From an uncultured Victivallaceae bacterium (GTDB lineage: Bacteria > Verrucomicrobiota > Lentisphaeria > Victivallales > Victivallaceae): DNA of 9,860 nucleotides. The stretch lies in assembly GCA_934663655.1 (NCBI GenBank), contig CAKUKT010000075.1:1-9860 (forward strand), in the 5' to 3' direction. Positions 7,521-9,860 of this stretch are shown piece after piece. The notes beneath the pieces were generated by a model, which ran no database searches, was not told where the DNA came from, and saw nothing but the letters and a program-made list of their open reading frames with translations. A program made the position numbers and the translations under genes. Position 1 is the stretch's first letter. The number at the start of each line of letters is the position of its first letter.

Positions 7521-8564
7521 CTATTTCACCATTACTTTTCTGTTTCCGGTCACGGCTTCGCCGATGACCGCGGCGTTGAAGCCCGACTCGCGGATTGCCG
7601 CCAGCGCAGCATCGGCTTCCGCCGCCGGCACGAACCACACCATCCCGACTCCCATATTGAACACCCGGTACGCTTCGTCATGGCTTACTTCACCCTTGTC
7701 CACCAGCAGCCGGAATATCGGCGGCACCGGGAGCGGTTCCGGGGTGAAATTCACCGAAACATCTTCCGGAAGAATCCGCGGCACATTGTCGTAAAGGCCG
7801 CCGCCGGTGATGTGAGCGATCCCGTCGAGGTTGATACCGCGCTCACGCGCAGTCCGGATTGCCGGATAGTAGCAGAGGTGCGGGCGGAGCAGCGCTTCAC
7901 CGACGGAGTCGCCGCCGAGCTCTTCCGGACGGGAGGAAACCGTATAGCCGCATTTTTCAAAAAGAATTTTTCTGGCCAGACTGAAGCCGTTGGTGTGAAG
8001 GCCGTTGGAGGAAATTCCGATTGCGATGTGCCCCGGACGGATTTTTTCGCCGGTAATCAGTTCGGATTTCTCAACGACGCCGGTGATCACGCCGACCAGG
8101 TCGAAATCATTTCCGTACATGCCGGGCATTTCCGCGGTTTCGCCGCCGAGCAGGGCGCAATTGACCGCCCGACAGGCGTCGGCAATGCCGCTGAGCACCT
8201 GTTCGTAGAGCGGACTGCGGAGTTTTCCGATGCCGATATAGTCGAGGAAATAGAGCGGTTCCGCCCCCTGGACGGAAATATCATCGACGCAGTGGTTGAC
8301 GATATCATGTCCGACAGTGTCATATTTCTCCATCATCATCGCGATCATCAGCTTGGTGCCGACGCCGTCGATGCTGGAGACCAGCACCGGTTCGCGGTAT
8401 TTGGAGAGGTCAAGCTGGAACAGCCCGCCGAAACCACCGATCGGGGCGAGCATTTCCGGACGTCTGGCGGCGGCAAGTTTCTTTTTGACGTCGCCGAGCA
8501 GCCGGGTCGCCAGGTCGATATCGACCCCGGCAGCTTTGTAAAGGTCACTTTTCACCTGTGGCAT
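7521..8564 (-). CDS. purM: Phosphoribosylformylglycinamidine cyclo-ligase (AIR synthetase)
   Basis: The enzyme closes the imidazole ring, converting formylglycinamidine ribonucleotide plus ATP to aminoimidazole ribonucleotide, the fifth step of purine synthesis. All family hallmarks are present over 347 residues, the normal length. They are the YKAAGVD start block (9-15), SSIDGVGTK (63-71), HDIVNHCVDDI (86-96), GGETAEMPGMY (140-150) and LHTNGFSLAR (189-198), followed by AHITGGG and RVFNMGVGM nearer the C-terminus. The start ATG at 8562-8564 has AGGAAA (8574-8579) 9 nt upstream. It follows uxaC after 30 nt with no terminator between, so it is probably on the same transcript. No purine genes adjoin it directly; purA lies about 7 kb downstream in the same orientation. 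The protein appears intact and the call is secure. Confidence 0.98.
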   Translation of the reverse strand: MPQVKSDLYKAAGVDIDLATRLLGDVKKKLAAARRPEMLAPIGGFGGLFQLDLSKYREPVLVSSIDGVGTKLMIAMMMEKYDTVGHDIVNHCVDDISVQGAEPLYFLDYIGIGKLRSPLYEQVLSGIADACRAVNCALLGGETAEMPGMYGNDFDLVGVITGVVEKSELITGEKIRPGHIAIGISSNGLHTNGFSLARKILFEKCGYTVSSRPEELGGDSVGEALLRPHLCYYPAIRTARERGINLDGIAHITGGGLYDNVPRILPEDVSVNFTPEPLPVPPIFRLLVDKGEVSHDEAYRVFNMGVGMVWFVPAAEADAALAAIRESGFNAAVIGEAVTGNRKVMVK

Positions 8565-8594
8565 AACGATAAATTTCCTGAAATTGTTAGAGCG

Positions 8595-9860
8595 TTAAAG
8601 ATTCCAGAAGCGCTTCGGCCCCTCGTAAGCGATTTTAACCGCCAGGTCGGCGGCGATTTCCGCCGGCATCTGGCCGCGTTCGACCATGGCTCCGAGCACG
8701 TCGGCGAGAACCCGCCGGAACATCTCAAACCGCGAACCGTAACTCAGCAGTTTGCGGGAATCGGAAACCATGCCGGCGAAAGAACTCAGAAGATCCACCG
8801 AGGCGATATATTCGAGCTGATGGCGCATGCCGGTCGGCGTATCGTTGAGCCACCAGGCCGAACCGAGCACGGTCCGACCTCCGAACGCGCGGGTTATTGA
8901 CGCCAGCGTCGGAGTATGACCGGGATCCAGGCAGTACAGCACCACCTTGAGACGATCGTCGAAACGGTTCAGGAACTGCGGCAACGCCGGCAGCAGCCGG
9001 ATGGAGTTGCTGATCACATCGCCGCCCGAGTCCGGACCGATCGTATTGAAGAGCATCGCCCGGACATCACGAACCGCCCCGATATGAAGCTGAGTTACCC
9101 AGGATTTCTCCGCGTTGAGTTCGGCGGCGGCGACGAGGAACGCACCGGCATAAGCGTCGATTTCGGCACCGGTGAGCGTATCGCCGTTTTTCGCTTTGCG
9201 GAAAACCCGGTCGGCGACCGCGGGATCGGCTTCATCGCCTCCAACGGGGTATTCCAGACCGTGATCGCTGGCGCGGCAACCGCATTCGGCGAAGTGGTCG
9301 TGGCTGCGACGCATCGCTTCGACGAGATCGGCGAAGGTGTCGAGTTTCATTCCGAACCGATTTTCCACCCGGGAGATGTATTCGCGCCAGCCGGGAGCGC
9401 CGATTTTCATCGCCCGGTCGGGGCGCCAGGTCGGGCGAACCAGGGTCCGGCCGACGGCGGCATTGACGGTGCGATGGTGTTCCAGAGTATCGATAAGATC
9501 GTCGGTCGAACACATGGTTTCGACATTCAGCGGGCCGGTGAGCAGCGCCTGCGGGCGGAATCCCGGCAGCGCGAGTTTCCGGTTAACCTCGGCGAAGATC
9601 TTCTCTCCGGTGGCCGGGCCGAGCAGTTCGTCGATCCCGAAGTAGCGCCGCAGATCCAGATGAATCCATTCATAAACCGGATTGCCAGCAAGTTCCGGAA
9701 AAACCCGCGCCATCGCGAGAAATTTATCCTTTGCGGAAGCCTTGCCGGTGATCAGTTCTTCGGGAACTTCCCGTTTGCGCAGCACCTCCCAGACGTAATG
9801 ATCGGTGGCAGCGAAAAGACGCCACGCATCGGTATAGGGATTGTTGGCCGCGATTTCCGC
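8595..9860 (-). CDS. uxaC: Glucuronate (uronate) isomerase, C-terminal 421 residues (start beyond right edge)
   Basis: The enzyme interconverts D-glucuronate with D-fructuronate and D-galacturonate with D-tagaturonate, the entry step for breaking down pectin or glucuronide sugars. The open frame runs without a stop to the window's last base, so the N-terminus, including the early metal-binding histidines, is missing. Of a usual length near 470, about 50 residues are absent. Family blocks seen in the visible part, in order, are ATDHYVWEVLRKREV (18-32), ITGKAS, GNPVYEWIHLDLRRYFGI, VETMCSTDD, RPTWRPD, DHGLEYP, LDPGHTPTLAS and the terminal SFAGMVSDSRKLLSYGSRFEMFRR. An internal GTG at 9783-9785 could be mistaken for a start but lies inside a conserved block. 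No other hexuronate gene is visible downstream; partners may lie to the right. Confidence 0.96.
   Translation of the reverse strand, partial: AEIAANNPYTDAWRLFAATDHYVWEVLRKREVPEELITGKASAKDKFLAMARVFPELAGNPVYEWIHLDLRRYFGIDELLGPATGEKIFAEVNRKLALPGFRPQALLTGPLNVETMCSTDDLIDTLEHHRTVNAAVGRTLVRPTWRPDRAMKIGAPGWREYISRVENRFGMKLDTFADLVEAMRRSHDHFAECGCRASDHGLEYPVGGDEADPAVADRVFRKAKNGDTLTGAEIDAYAGAFLVAAAELNAEKSWVTQLHIGAVRDVRAMLFNTIGPDSGGDVISNSIRLLPALPQFLNRFDDRLKVVLYCLDPGHTPTLASITRAFGGRTVLGSAWWLNDTPTGMRHQLEYIASVDLLSSFAGMVSDSRKLLSYGSRFEMFRRVLADVLGAMVERGQMPAEIAADLAVKIAYEGPKRFWNL

Noticed and set aside
8565..8594. Possible terminator between uxaC and purM
   Set aside because: The 30-nt gap contains no inverted repeat with a T run; it mostly holds the purM ribosome binding site.
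7485..8900. A 471-codon open frame on the plus strand opposite purM and uxaC
   Set aside because: It lies antisense to two confidently identified genes, has a composition typical of high-GC shadow frames (rich in His, Arg, Asp, Gly), and shows no recognisable domain.
9783..9785. GTG as the start of uxaC
   Set aside because: The frame continues upstream to the window edge through a conserved isomerase block, so this GTG is an internal valine codon.

Overview
This window is a bacterial chromosomal segment of fairly high GC (roughly mid-to-high 50s percent, judged by eye). Every gene I can support lies on the minus strand, so the transcriptional order runs from the right end to the left: uxaC (partial), purM, a TerB-like/AI-2E permease fusion, a lipoprotein serine hydrolase, a DUF2062 membrane protein, psd, pssA, an NAD-dependent sugar-nucleotide epimerase/dehydratase, and purA (partial). 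The gene set points to a Gram-negative heterotroph with an outer membrane: it has a lipoprotein signal, de novo phosphatidylethanolamine synthesis, and hexuronate catabolism. The mix and style of the genes would suit the Planctomycetes-Verrucomicrobia-Lentisphaerae group, perhaps a Victivallis-like gut bacterium. That placement is an impression and has not been tested.

Right part (about 3.08-9.86 kb): five genes with gaps of 30 and 13 nt and then ATGA and TAATG overlaps, which looks like a single operon. It starts with a hexuronate isomerase and a purine-synthesis enzyme and continues into three envelope proteins. The envelope proteins are a polytopic permease with an unusual N-terminal TerB-like domain, an alpha/beta-hydrolase lipoprotein with a complete Ser-Asp-His triad, and a small DUF2062 protein with a strong Shine-Dalgarno sequence. 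No terminator is visible between these genes.

Middle-left part (about 0.42-3.08 kb): after a gap of about 170 nt holding a plausible promoter and a very small possible ORF, psd and pssA overlap by ATGA and the epimerase follows 3 nt later. psd and pssA catalyse the two consecutive steps from CDP-diacylglycerol to phosphatidylethanolamine. The epimerase probably makes a nucleotide sugar for a surface glycan or glycolipid.

Left end (1-416): about 190 nt of AT-richer intergenic DNA with a candidate promoter and weak hairpins, followed by the first 75 codons of purA.

The window is largely housekeeping. I see no mobile element, CRISPR array, RNA gene or prophage. The points most worth a second look are the TerB-like/AI-2E fusion, its coupling to the hydrolase and DUF2062 genes, and the long psd leader.
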